Assembly (NCBI RefSeq): GCF_001905095.1
Contig: NZ_LWLS01000099.1
Location: 1 to 50,133, forward strand
Origin: Micromonospora sp. CB01531
GTDB lineage: Bacteria > Actinomycetota > Actinomycetes > Mycobacteriales > Micromonosporaceae
DNA length: 50,133 bases
Reading direction: 5' to 3'
Part shown: piece by piece, positions 41,017-49,504 of the stretch
Layout of the letters: each line of letters begins with the position of its first letter
How positions within the stretch are numbered: the first letter of the stretch is position 1
Translations under genes and position numbers: made by a program
Notes under the pieces: model-generated
What the model was told of the DNA's origin: nothing
The model's database searches: none
The model's input: only the letters and a program-made list of their open reading frames with translations

Positions 41017-43197
41017 AGCGTCCCTGATCAGCTTAGCGATCCTGAGTCGGATGGGGTTTCCGGGATCGTTTCCCACCGTGGTGGAGATGCATGGACGTGG
41101 AGATGGAATCCCGCGCCCAGTGCGGCTCCTCGGGGCCGGTGGCCGGTGGTGGTGGGTGTGCTGATCGTGTTCACGCTCTGGTGTCGGTGGGCTGCGCGGG
41201 GCAGCCTCGGCCGGTCCGTTGGTGCGTGTCCCTCCGGACGCTTTCCCGCTCGGCTGTGGGGCCGGGTGGGGGAGGGTGCCCTGCGTCGCCTGGGCGCGGG
41301 GCGTGAGGTGCGGGGCCGGGTGGGGCCGGTCTTCGACCGATCCCTCCGACTGGTCTTGAAGGTGCTCGGGGTGACAACGGCTGCGGCTTCGCGCGTGTCC
41401 ACGACCGAGCGGATCACCATCTGCCCGCTGGTCTTGTCGATGACGGTCTTGCCCTGATGGGTGAGGCCGCGGGCGGCGATCCGCCGCCATGCGCCGTGGT
41501 CACGGTCGCCCTGCCAGCGGCAGGACTGGTTGGGGCAGATGGCCCACTTCCAGCCCGCGACGGTCCGCTTGTCGGGGGCTTTACGGTGCTGTAGCGGGGT
41601 CAAACATTGCGGGCAGTGCTTGGAGGTGTTGCGGGCGGTGACGGTGACCACGGCGATACCGTGCTCGGCGGCGAGGTGCCGCATCCGGTCGCTGATCTTT
41701 CCGCGGACCTGCTGGGACAAGCGGGTGTTGCCGGTGGCGCCCATGCCCTTGGCTTCCATCGACCGCAGGTCTTCCAGATAGATGACGGACGCCCGGGCGG
41801 CGATCGCCTGGTCGACGGCCCAGCGGGCGGCAGCCCACGCGAGCGCGTCGTTCAGGTTCGCGCGGCGGGCGGACACGTGGCGGATCTCGCCGGCCAGCAC
41901 CTCCTGTTTCGCGCTCAGATGCTCGTCGGGGCGGCCGCCGAGCAGCCGCGCGTACTGGTCGGCCTTCGCATGCAGCCGCTCTGACAGGCGGCGCAGGCGG
42001 TGCTGCTTGGCCAGGACCCCAGCGGCGCGGAACTGTCCACCAGCCCCCAACGCCGTGATCCGCCCGGTGTCATGCAGTCGCAGGGCTCCGGCGCTGAGGA
42101 GAGTGTTGAGGCCCCAATCCACGCCAAGCGCCACCGAGTGACCGGTGGCCCGGGCTTTCGGCACGGCGTGCGTGTATGCCATGTCGGCACGCACCGTCCC
42201 GTCGGTGAGGCGGAGGGTGGGCAGGTGCAGCACCGCCGTGGCGGGAACCGTAGGCGGCAACGTGATCCGGCACTCGACCCACGTCCAGTCCCGATACCCT
42301 CGCGGATCCGGACGGGCGGGCAGCTGCAGCCGCAGCAGCGCTCTCGCCGGGTCGGTGTCGCTGCGCTCGATGGTGGCCTGCTGCCGATCACACGCGGCCA
42401 ACAGCAACATCCGCGGAATCCTCGGGACGCCTTCGAGTTCGAACACGTCCACCGGCAGGCGACCATTGGCCTTGACGAACGTGACGATCTGCCGGGTGCG
42501 GCCCTTGATGACACTCGACGGCAGATGCTGCCCGCCGGGGATCGAGGCCCGCACCTGATCCCACTCGGCGGGGGTGCGCTTACGCGGATCAGCCGGCCAG
42601 GCCGTCAGGACCCCGGCCGTCACCTCGGCACGCCACGCCGCCGAACGCAGCGCACGCCCCGCCTGCTCCTGCGCCATCCGCACGACCCGATCATTGACCC
42701 TCACACCCCCAGGCGGGGCGACCGTCCAGCCCAAGCGCCGCAGCGCCATCCACGCGTTCGACGGAAGCTTCCGGCCGCCGGCGTCCACACCGGAGGCGAG
42801 CACCTCCACATCGCCCGCGTTCCAACGCTCCGCCAACAACGCGGAGACCATCCCCGCCACCAGATCGGCACACCAGCCGACCCGCTGCGCAAGCACCGCC
42901 TGCGACAGGACCTCACCGGTCCCCTCGTCCACCCCCGCGCGCAGCACACCGCGGGCACACGCGGTCCGGGCCGCCTCACCCTCGGCCAGCCGCAGCTTCC
43001 CGCTCACCGACTCAACGCCTCAACACCGATCCACAAAAACCGGCCCTACCGCCGACCCACACCACCGGAACCCTCCCCGAGCCAACCCAAACGTGCACGG
43101 GGTGAACACCGACACGCTTCCCGGCCCTGGAAAGCCGAAAACATTCCACACAGGCCAATCTATGATCACTGATCATCGATAATCAAATCGGTTAGCC
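41017..43197 (-). mobile_element. Large TnpB-type element B (inverted relative to A)
   Basis: 2181 bases, ends as in element A. Coding and non-coding parts are highly similar to A across the whole length, but not identical, so the two copies are not a very recent duplication. The segment between them (37879-41016) is therefore framed by long inverted repeats and could invert by homologous recombination. Confidence 0.7.
41028..43007 (-). CDS. Large TnpB/Cas12-like RuvC nuclease, element B
   Basis: 659 residues from GTG 43007. The catalytic residues are retained (GVDWGLNTLL, IYLEDLRSME, DRDHGAWRRIA), as is the zinc ribbon CPQC...CPNQSC. It differs from copy A by scattered substitutions (for example AVDQAI for TVDQAI and IYLED for ICLED), mostly conservative, as expected if selection kept the protein. 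The low-complexity C-terminal tail again overlaps the predicted guide-RNA scaffold. Confidence 0.85.
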   Translation of the reverse strand: MSGKLRLAEGEAARTACARGVLRAGVDEGTGEVLSQAVLAQRVGWCADLVAGMVSALLAERWNAGDVEVLASGVDAGGRKLPSNAWMALRRLGWTVAPPGGVRVNDRVVRMAQEQAGRALRSAAWRAEVTAGVLTAWPADPRKRTPAEWDQVRASIPGGQHLPSSVIKGRTRQIVTFVKANGRLPVDVFELEGVPRIPRMLLLAACDRQQATIERSDTDPARALLRLQLPARPDPRGYRDWTWVECRITLPPTVPATAVLHLPTLRLTDGTVRADMAYTHAVPKARATGHSVALGVDWGLNTLLSAGALRLHDTGRITALGAGGQFRAAGVLAKQHRLRRLSERLHAKADQYARLLGGRPDEHLSAKQEVLAGEIRHVSARRANLNDALAWAAARWAVDQAIAARASVIYLEDLRSMEAKGMGATGNTRLSQQVRGKISDRMRHLAAEHGIAVVTVTARNTSKHCPQCLTPLQHRKAPDKRTVAGWKWAICPNQSCRWQGDRDHGAWRRIAARGLTHQGKTVIDKTSGQMVIRSVVDTREAAAVVTPSTFKTSRRDRSKTGPTRPRTSRPAPRRRRAPSPTRPHSRAGKRPEGHAPTDRPRLPRAAHRHQSVNTISTPTTTGHRPRGAALGAGFHLHVHASPPRWETIPETPSDSGSLS

Positions 43198-43306
43198 TGA
43201 GCTGAGGGCGACCCGCTCGGGCCGGGTGGCGCCGGTGGCGTGGGCGTCGAATGGCCCCCTCGCCCGAGTCGAGGGGCAATTCGGTGTGGCCGGACGCCGC
43301 GCCCGG

Positions 43307-43690
43307 TCAGCTGGTGAAGGACTCGGGGCCGAAGCGGCCCCACGCTACGAAGGCGGCCAGGGCGAGATAGGCCAGGTTCACCACGATCACCTTCGTCTCG
43401 TGGCGGCGGAGGTGCGTGATCATCGCACCGGCCATCATCAACGCCAGACCGACAGCGGCCAGCGGCACAAGAATCGGCGCGATGCCGATGGCGGCGGGCA
43501 GGACTAGGCCCACCGCGGCCAGGGCCTCGAGGGCTCCGATGGCCTTGACGGCACCGGCGCTGAAGTCCTCGACCCATCCCCCGCTGGGGGCGGCGGCCAG
43601 CTTCTGCTTGGGCTGGGTCAGCTTGATGGCGCCGCCGGCGAGGAAGGCAGCGGACAGCAGTGCGGCGATGATCCACAGAGTCAGGTTCAT
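43307..43690 (-). CDS. DoxX-like integral membrane protein
   Basis: 127 residues from ATG 43690, with AAGGAG seven bases before it. Four hydrophobic segments are visible (LWIIAALLSAAFLAGGAIKL, IGALEALAAVGLVLPAAIG, LVPLAAVGLALMMAGAMITHL, VIVVNLAYLALAAFVAWG), the usual DoxX/DoxD-like fold. It lies downstream of the ECF41 sigma gene in the same direction, 147 bases away. DoxX-like genes are among those controlled by ECF41 factors in actinomycetes. Role in membrane redox is inferred only. Confidence 0.82.
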   Translation of the reverse strand: MNLTLWIIAALLSAAFLAGGAIKLTQPKQKLAAAPSGGWVEDFSAGAVKAIGALEALAAVGLVLPAAIGIAPILVPLAAVGLALMMAGAMITHLRRHETKVIVVNLAYLALAAFVAWGRFGPESFTS

Positions 43691-43837
43691 GGGGTTTCTC
43701 CTTGCGGGGTTGGAGGGGGCTCCGGTCTTGAAGCCGGAGTGGCGATCGGATCCGTGTGAGGGGCATCGTCGGGTCCGGTGATGAGCCGTCATGCGGCACG
43801 TCCGTCTCGGGGTCGTGGCGCCGGCGTCATCAATGGT

Positions 43838-44764
43838 TCAGGTGTCGCTGCCGGATCGGCGGGCTGCGCGGATCTGAGCACCGAGGTCGCTGACCGAGTC
43901 GAGGTGGCGCAGCTTGTCGGGGTTGACGATGGAGTGGATCGCCTGGATCTCACCGTCGGCGATGTCGAGTCCCAGCACACCGAAGAGCCGGTCCTGCGAG
44001 TCGAACATCATGGCGCCGGGCAGGCCGTTGACCTCGGCGATCTGGATGCGCACGCCACCGTGCGGTGCCACCACGGACATCGCGGTCACCAGGTGCCGTG
44101 CCACACGATTCCGGCCGTTGACCGGCCGCGCCAGCGCGGGGACCTTCCCGCCACCATCGCCGTGCAGAACCACGTCCTGGGCCAGCAGTGCCTCCAACGC
44201 CCGCAGGTCGCCCTGCTCGGCGGCGGCGAAGAAGCGCTGGGCCAGCTCTTCTCGCTGCTGCCGAGATGCGTGGTACCGCGGCCGACGCTCCTGGACGTGG
44301 GCGCGAGCCTTCGCCACCAGGTGTCGGGTGCTGTCGACGTCGGTGCCGATGATGTCGGCGACCTCGGCGTACGGATAGTCGAATACCTCGCGCAGCAGGA
44401 ACGCGGCCCGCTGCCGCGGCGAAAGGGTCTCCAGGAGGACGAGGAACGCCAGCGACAGCGAATCAGCGGTCTCCGCGTGGTCCGCGGGTGACGGACCAGT
44501 GACCAACGGCTCGGGCAGCCACTCCCCGACATACCGCTCCCGCCGCGCCCGGGCCGAGCGGAGCTGATCGATGGACAGCCGGGTGACCAGCGTGGCGATG
44601 TACGCCCGCGGCGAGCTGATCGCCTCGTCGCGCCGCAGGGTCTGATGCGTCCGCAAGAACGCCTCCTGCACCACGTCTTCGGCCTCGCTCACGCTGCCGA
44701 GCATCTGATACGCGATGGCAAACGCCCGCGGGCGCAGCTCGCCGTAGAGATCAGCGGATGACAC
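43838..44764 (-). CDS. ECF41-group sigma factor with SnoaL-like C-terminal domain
   Basis: 308 residues, GTG 44764. Region 2 (SVSEAEDVVQEAFLRTHQTL, then SPRAYIATLVTRLSIDQLRSARARRERYVGEWLPEP) and region 4 (LETLSPRQRAAFLLREVFDYPYAEVADIIG) are typical ECF. The C-terminal ~130 residues are a SnoaL-like domain. It carries GDGGGK and VNPDKL, the two signatures of ECF41 sigma factors, in which this domain modulates activity in place of a membrane anti-sigma factor. It is three bases downstream of the epimerase-like gene and clearly cotranscribed with it. Confidence 0.92.
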   Translation of the reverse strand: MSSADLYGELRPRAFAIAYQMLGSVSEAEDVVQEAFLRTHQTLRRDEAISSPRAYIATLVTRLSIDQLRSARARRERYVGEWLPEPLVTGPSPADHAETADSLSLAFLVLLETLSPRQRAAFLLREVFDYPYAEVADIIGTDVDSTRHLVAKARAHVQERRPRYHASRQQREELAQRFFAAAEQGDLRALEALLAQDVVLHGDGGGKVPALARPVNGRNRVARHLVTAMSVVAPHGGVRIQIAEVNGLPGAMMFDSQDRLFGVLGLDIADGEIQAIHSIVNPDKLRHLDSVSDLGAQIRAARRSGSDT

Positions 44765-44767
44765 CGG

Positions 44768-45712
44768 TCAGCCCAGCCCCTCGATGAAACCCTTGCGCCA
44801 GCTCGGGTATTGCAGCGTCCAGCCCAGTTCGCGTTTGGCCTTCTCGCTGGAGATCCCGCGAGCCTGGGTCATCAGGTTCACCGGCGCCTCGCCGGCCAGC
44901 AAGCGGACAAGCCACGCCGGGAAGCGGCGGGGAGGCTTGGCACCGAGCGCGCGGGCAAGGTAAGGCAGCCATTCACGGACCGGTGCCGGATCGTCGTCAG
45001 CGACATGGTAGATACCGCGCCTGCCGTGTTCGATGGCCGAGACCGTGGCCGACGCGGCATCGGCGATGTGCACTAGCGACCACACCCCAGCACCGCTGCC
45101 GACGATCGGGAACTTCCGCGCGTGGATCTGCACGGCCATGACGGCATCCGGTGCGGCCTCGATTCCGGTCCCCGGACCATAAAAACATCCGTAGCGAAGC
45201 GCGATGCCCTCGGCCCAGGTAATACCGGTCACCGCGGTCTCCACGTGGCGCAGTGCGGCTACGGCCTCCTCGGCATCAGCGGGCGGGTTCGGCTCGATCC
45301 GGCCGTCTTCCTCAGCGACCGGCCCGTCGGTGCGTTCCATCCACATCGCGTTGCTCTGCGCTACGAACTTGCGCACCCCGACGGCACGCGCTGCGGCCAG
45401 CAGGTGGTCAGTGCCCTCGGTGCGCAGCCGGTTGGTGGCGGCCGCCATCTGCTTGGCGTGCCGAAAGTCCGCCGGTCCACTCAGCGCGGTCAGCTGATGC
45501 ACGATCACCTCCGGCTCGGCCTTGGCCACGGCATCGGCCACCGACTCGGGGTCGAGCGCGTCGACGATGACCGGTTCGACGCCCAGCGCGCGCAAAGCGC
45601 CGGTCTTGGCGGCCGAGCGGGTGGTGCCGACGACCTCGTGGCCGCGTGCCACGAGCTGGGTAGCCAGGTGGCTGCCGATCGCGCCCGACGCTCCGGCGAT
45701 GAAGATCTTCAT
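44768..45712 (-). CDS. NAD(P)-dependent epimerase/dehydratase-like protein (ECF41-linked)
   Basis: 314 residues. The Rossmann fingerprint GASGAIGSHLA is at 7-17, followed by the strand HEVVGTTRS and the later SLVHIADAASATVSAIE, typical of atypical SDR enzymes. Epimerase-like genes belong to the conserved COE neighbourhood (carboxymuconolactone decarboxylase, oxidoreductase or epimerase) of ECF41 factors, where they are the main target of the sigma factor. The active-site YxxxK is not clear: the usual Tyr position lies in IALRYGCFYGPG. Promoter autoregulation is likely but I could not place the sites. Confidence 0.85.
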   Translation of the reverse strand: MKIFIAGASGAIGSHLATQLVARGHEVVGTTRSAAKTGALRALGVEPVIVDALDPESVADAVAKAEPEVIVHQLTALSGPADFRHAKQMAAATNRLRTEGTDHLLAAARAVGVRKFVAQSNAMWMERTDGPVAEEDGRIEPNPPADAEEAVAALRHVETAVTGITWAEGIALRYGCFYGPGTGIEAAPDAVMAVQIHARKFPIVGSGAGVWSLVHIADAASATVSAIEHGRRGIYHVADDDPAPVREWLPYLARALGAKPPRRFPAWLVRLLAGEAPVNLMTQARGISSEKAKRELGWTLQYPSWRKGFIEGLG

Positions 45713-45852
45713 GACGTCTCCGTTCGTTCGTGCTCACCAACAGAGACGAGACGGTCCCGCACCCCATGAACGGCTGTTACCCAGGTCACACGGCGCGCTA
45801 GCCACCACCAAATGGAACCAGCCTGGCTGGCCGACGGGCAAGGTCAGCCGTC

Positions 45853-46596
45853 ATGGCCGCATCATGGGCCGTGCGGAAGCAGTTGGAAGCCGAGCGCGGC
45901 GAGGCGACGCCAGAGGCGGCAGCCACGGTCTGGCTCCTGAAGCTCAGCGCCGGTGAGGAGCTGGGCCTGTCGCGGGTACTCGCTGAGCCCCGCCACGACG
46001 AGCTGCGCCAGCAGTGGCGCGACTACCGCGACGAGATGACCAGCTCAGCCCGACCACCGTCGAAGCTGGAGAGCGTGGGGCCGAGTGCCATCGAGCGCCA
46101 AGGCGATGACCGGGCGACGGTGGCAGAGCAGGTGCGCGCGGTGTGGTGGGATGGCCCGCACCTGCTCGCAGGCTGGCACGATCGACGCATGGACGGAGCG
46201 GACGCGCAACCAGGTCAGCCAGCCGCGGCTCTCGGCGACCTGGTCATGGTCGACCTCACGGAAGCTGAACGCCACCTACTCGCCCGGGGGCTCATGGAGT
46301 GGGGCGGGCCGGCTCATAGCACTGAGGCGTTGGCGGTCGCCATGGGCTTCGAGGGGGTCGAGGATTTCTATGCGCAGGCCGGTCCTTTGCACGCGTCGAT
46401 CCGCGCTGAAGCGCCGCTTAGCCGTCGTGACTGGCGACGTGTCCTGATAGCCACTGAGGTAGTTTTTGCCAGCGACATTTTCGGATCCGGTTGTGATTGG
46501 TCGACCACGACCGGCCTATCAGACGAAGAGACGATCTTTCTCCTCCGGGCCGTTCAGCGCAAACTGGCACGCTCGGCGAACGTTCATAACCCGTGA
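45853..46596 (+). CDS. Hypothetical protein, helical (247 aa)
   Basis: ATG 45853 opens a 247-residue frame; no convincing Shine-Dalgarno is seen and an internal ATG at 46190 could be the real start of the better conserved-looking C-terminal part (VMVDLTEAERHLLARGLMEWGG...). The N-terminal part may be a translational extension. The protein is soluble, with no catalytic motif or membrane segment. Divergent from the epimerase operon. Function unknown. Confidence 0.55.
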   Translation: MAASWAVRKQLEAERGEATPEAAATVWLLKLSAGEELGLSRVLAEPRHDELRQQWRDYRDEMTSSARPPSKLESVGPSAIERQGDDRATVAEQVRAVWWDGPHLLAGWHDRRMDGADAQPGQPAAALGDLVMVDLTEAERHLLARGLMEWGGPAHSTEALAVAMGFEGVEDFYAQAGPLHASIRAEAPLSRRDWRRVLIATEVVFASDIFGSGCDWSTTTGLSDEETIFLLRAVQRKLARSANVHNP

Positions 46597-46785
46597 GGTC
46601 TCAATGTCGGCTGTCAAGCGCCGGCGGACCGAGCCGCCCGGAGTTTAGAAGAAGATCGCGGATGGCTGGTCGGGTGACGATGTCCCTGGTTATGCCGTCC
46701 GTCGTCGTCCGTCAGTGTCGGCGCTTGGCGGCGGTCTTGGCTGTACGGATGGCTGTACAGCCTTCTAATAAGGGGTGCACGACTC

Positions 46786-47085
46786 ATGCCGGTCATCACG
46801 TTCCGTCGAGCCTTTGACGTTGCGATATCTCGGCAAATGATGATCGAAATCGACGGGGAGATCATCGGGAGCTTGGAGCGCGGTGCCAGTCAGAGCTTCG
46901 TCGTAGCGCCGGGACCGTACGTGGTTCGGGTTCGTCTGGACCGGCAGAGCAGCCGACCGATCCACGTTGACTTGGATGATACGGAGACGATCACCTTGGA
47001 GGCCGCAGCAGGCAAGCGATCGTCAACAGTTGCGACGAGGTGGTCCTCACGGCGCAAGTGCGCGCTGGACTTATGGCTGAGATGA
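46786..47085 (+). CDS. Small beta-rich protein (99 aa), PEGA-like
   Basis: ATG 46786 has AAGGGG about eleven bases before it. Residues 1-70 look like a beta-sandwich of the PEGA kind (IEIDGEIIGSLERGASQSFVVAPGPYVVRVRLD), in which a short GxY/Y-V-V-R-V strand ends the repeat. The C-terminal tail is Ser/Arg/Trp-rich. No signal peptide. Function unknown. Confidence 0.55.
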   Translation: MPVITFRRAFDVAISRQMMIEIDGEIIGSLERGASQSFVVAPGPYVVRVRLDRQSSRPIHVDLDDTETITLEAAAGKRSSTVATRWSSRRKCALDLWLR

Positions 47086-47249
47086 CCTACGCATTTACGA
47101 GATCAAACTGCCCGTCCCGCGGGCATGGGCACATGGCGGTCTAGCAGCGGAAACACCTTTGACATCTCACACCACTCCCCCGCTGCGCGTCGGCCTCTTG
47201 CGGACCAGATGCGGACCGCTCGCCCGGCGCATGTGTCACGATCTTGGCC

Positions 47250-48095
47250 ATGCGTCTTTCGTTCGGTCTGCTCGTTGCATCCGTCGCGGCTGGTCTGCTC
47301 TCGGTTGCGGCGGCGCTGCTCGCCATGCCAGCCGCGTCGCTGCAGTTCGGCCTGGTCATGCTGCTCGCACTGCTCGGCTACGTGCTGGCGAGCCGGGGTG
47401 TGCGCCGCGTGAGGTGGGCCGTCGCCGCCGGTATCGGGCTACTTGCCGTGGTCGCGGCGGTAAGACTGTTCTGGTACCAGGAGCAGGTCGATGAAGCAGG
47501 CTGGCTGACATACGGCCAAGGGGTAGCGAAGACGTCCATGTTGGCGCGTTGGCAGGAGATGATCGACCGGGAGAGGCTCGCCGCGCTGGGTCTGGCGCTT
47601 GGCGTTCTCTGTCTCGCGGCCGGTGCGTTGGCGTTACCGTCACGCGGCAGGCGGCGGGGTGTCGCGACGACAGTCCTCGCGCTGCTCCTACTCGCCTGGT
47701 TCGGGCTGAGCGCCGCGCGGGAGTTCGGCCGTTATCCGCTGATCGACCTGCTCGGGGCGGTGTGGCCAGCGCTGCTCGCTGCCCTCGTGGCCATGGGGGC
47801 ACTCGCGCTGTCAGGGTGGCGGGCCGACCGGCGTTGGCTGCTCCCGGTGGGGTTGTTCCTGCTGTCACTCGGAGCGGCTCGCGCCTACTCGGATCTCGCC
47901 GGGGTGTGGTCAGGCTGGTGGAACCTAGCCGAACCTGCCGACGGCGTCGTCCTGACGCTAGGAGTGATGGTGAGCACGCCAACGGAAGACTTTCCTCAGG
48001 TATCTCGGGCCATAGAGGCGGCAATCGCGCTCGCCGGTGCGGGACTGGTGGCCGTCGGCGCATTGCGCAGCTCCCGCGAGGCTGACGCTTCATAG
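47250..48095 (+). CDS. Multi-pass membrane protein of unknown function
   Basis: 281 residues from ATG 47250 (a TTG at 47244 is an alternative). At least six hydrophobic segments can be followed (LLVASVAAGLLSVAAALL, LVMLLALLGYVLA, VAAGIGLLAVVAAV, LALGVLCLAAGALAL, VLALLLLAWFGL, LLAALVAMGALAL, LPVGLFLLSLGA). No known transporter motif was recognised. Confidence 0.65.
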   Translation: MRLSFGLLVASVAAGLLSVAAALLAMPAASLQFGLVMLLALLGYVLASRGVRRVRWAVAAGIGLLAVVAAVRLFWYQEQVDEAGWLTYGQGVAKTSMLARWQEMIDRERLAALGLALGVLCLAAGALALPSRGRRRGVATTVLALLLLAWFGLSAAREFGRYPLIDLLGAVWPALLAALVAMGALALSGWRADRRWLLPVGLFLLSLGAARAYSDLAGVWSGWWNLAEPADGVVLTLGVMVSTPTEDFPQVSRAIEAAIALAGAGLVAVGALRSSREADAS

Positions 48096-48167
48096 AGCCT
48101 TTCCAAGCTGATCGTGCAGCTCAGGGCAGGTGCAGGTTGATCAAACATCGATAAGGAGGAGGCTCCA

Positions 48168-48231
48168 GGTAAGACAGCAGTCGATCAAAACCCGATGCCC
48201 CGACCGGGAGCCTCGCCTGTGCTGTCTTACC
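48168..48231. repeat. Inverted repeat GGTAAGACAGCA/TGCTGTCTTACC
   Basis: Perfect 12-base arms at 48168-48179 and 48220-48231. The second arm includes the start of the transposase fragment (GTGCTGTCTTACC), so this is probably the left terminal region of the IS5-type remnant or a hairpin protecting it from read-through. Confidence 0.45.
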
Positions 48232-48731
48232 CCCGTCCACGATCACGTTGTCCAGCCGCACCCTGAACCACCTCGCCGACCGCATCCGCAGCTACCGTAA
48301 GCAGCATCGATCCCGCTGGCGGCGCCTCGGTGCGGGACGGCAGGCATTGCTTGCTCTCGCTCATCTGCGTAACGCCGACACCTACCCACGGCATCATCGA
48401 AGCGCTGAGCCGCGCAGACGTAATGACCTTCGCGGACAAGGGCTACCAAGGTGCCCGCGGCAGCGTGCGGACCCCGTTCAAGCGGCGCCGTGATCGGCCG
48501 AAGCTGTCACGCCGGCAGAAGGCCGTGAACCGGGCGCACGCGAAAGTCCGCGCCCGCGGCGAACGGGCGATCGCCATCCTCAAGATTTGGAAGATCCTGG
48601 CCAAGCTACGCTGCTGCCCACGCCGCGCCACCGCGATCGTGCAAGCCATCCTTGTACTGCACCACGTCGAAGCCAACCGCTACCCAGGATGGAGGGTCGG
48701 GAGCTGGCGCGGTGGCGTGCCATTGCGGTAG
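48220..48731 (+). pseudogene. IS5-family transposase with internal deletion and frameshift
   Basis: The start reads in one frame (about 48248: TLSSRTLNHLADRIRSYRKQ, then RWRRLGAGRQALLALAHLRNADTY). After about 48375 similarity continues in another frame (FADKGYQGARGSVRTPFKRRR..., RAIAILKIWKILAKLRCCP...), the C-terminal part of the IS5-like DDE transposase. The middle is missing, and with it the first Asp of the catalytic triad. It is dead as a gene. Confidence 0.8.
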
Positions 48732-48825
48732 GTCCAGCAGCCTTCGTGTTCCTGCGGTTTCCCGTGAGGTTGTCCCACTGCTGTGACCCTGGCCTTGACG
48801 TGCTCCGTTTCCAACTCCCGCCCGT

Positions 48826-48859
48826 TAAACCGTGCGTGCGGTTCTCCCGCACACGGCTT
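48826..48859 (-). ncRNA. Group II intron domain V
   Basis: The minus strand reads AGCCGTGTGCGG, a GAGAA-type loop, then CCGCACGCACGGTT: the 34-base hairpin with AGC catalytic triad characteristic of group II intron domain V. It follows the reverse transcriptase fragment in the correct order (ORF in domain IV, then V), so it is the 3' part of that intron. Confidence 0.8.
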
Positions 48860-49466
48860 ACCGACGTCGTTCACCGCCGGCATTCGGCTTGTCCCGCCAG
48901 GGCTTGCCGGCCCTGGGTTGCACGACGATTCCGTAGAGCCTGATCAGGCCGAACTCGTTGGGCGTGAAGTTCAGCAGCGCCCAACGGCCGAAGTGTCGGC
49001 TGCGGCGATGGCGTTTGCTCAACCACAACGCGATCCGCATCCGCACGTAGTACCTGATCTTGCTGAAGCGCTCGGCGGAGTGACCGTACTTGAAGTAGCC
49101 GGTCCAGCCGCGCAGGAACTGGTTGACGTCCTGCACGATTGCTTCAACAGGCAGCAGCAGCCTGCGCCGGGCGGTCAGGTCCCGGATCCGGTCACGGGCA
49201 TGCTGCATGGCCTTGTCCGCGGGCCAGCGGGCGAGGAACGTGAACGGGCGTCGCCCGTCGCGAGGCCGGGACCGCACCAGGCGGTGGTGGAAGCCGAGGA
49301 AGTCCACGCCCTCCCCACCAGCCTGCAAGTGCACGATCCTGGTCTTGGCCTCCTTCGGCTCCAGGCCGAGATCGGCCAGCAACTGCCGCAGCCGCTGCAG
49401 GGCGGCGTCGGCTTGCTCGCTGGACTTGCACATCACCAACAGGAGAGTCGGCGGGGGGAATTTCAC
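48858..49466 (-). pseudogene. Group II intron reverse transcriptase/maturase, 5'-truncated
   Basis: The frame holds the end of the RT palm (LLLVMCKSSEQADAALQRLRQLL, KTRIVHLQAGGEGVDFLGFHHRL) and the maturase X domain (VEAIVQDVNQFLRGWTGYFKYG, ... IRYYVRMRIALWLSKRHRR). The catalytic YADD motif and everything upstream are missing; the first residues (VKFPPP) are where YADD should be. It is joined head-on to a different intron RT at about 49460-49505. Confidence 0.85.
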
Positions 49467-49504
49467 CCCCCGCCGCTCGCAGAACCCGGCGGGAGCCTCT
49501 CAGC

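Noticed and set aside
45713..45852. ECF41 promoter (TGTCACA/CGTC-like) upstream of the epimerase gene
   Set aside because: Only loose partial matches (TGTGACC and CGTC) with incorrect spacing.
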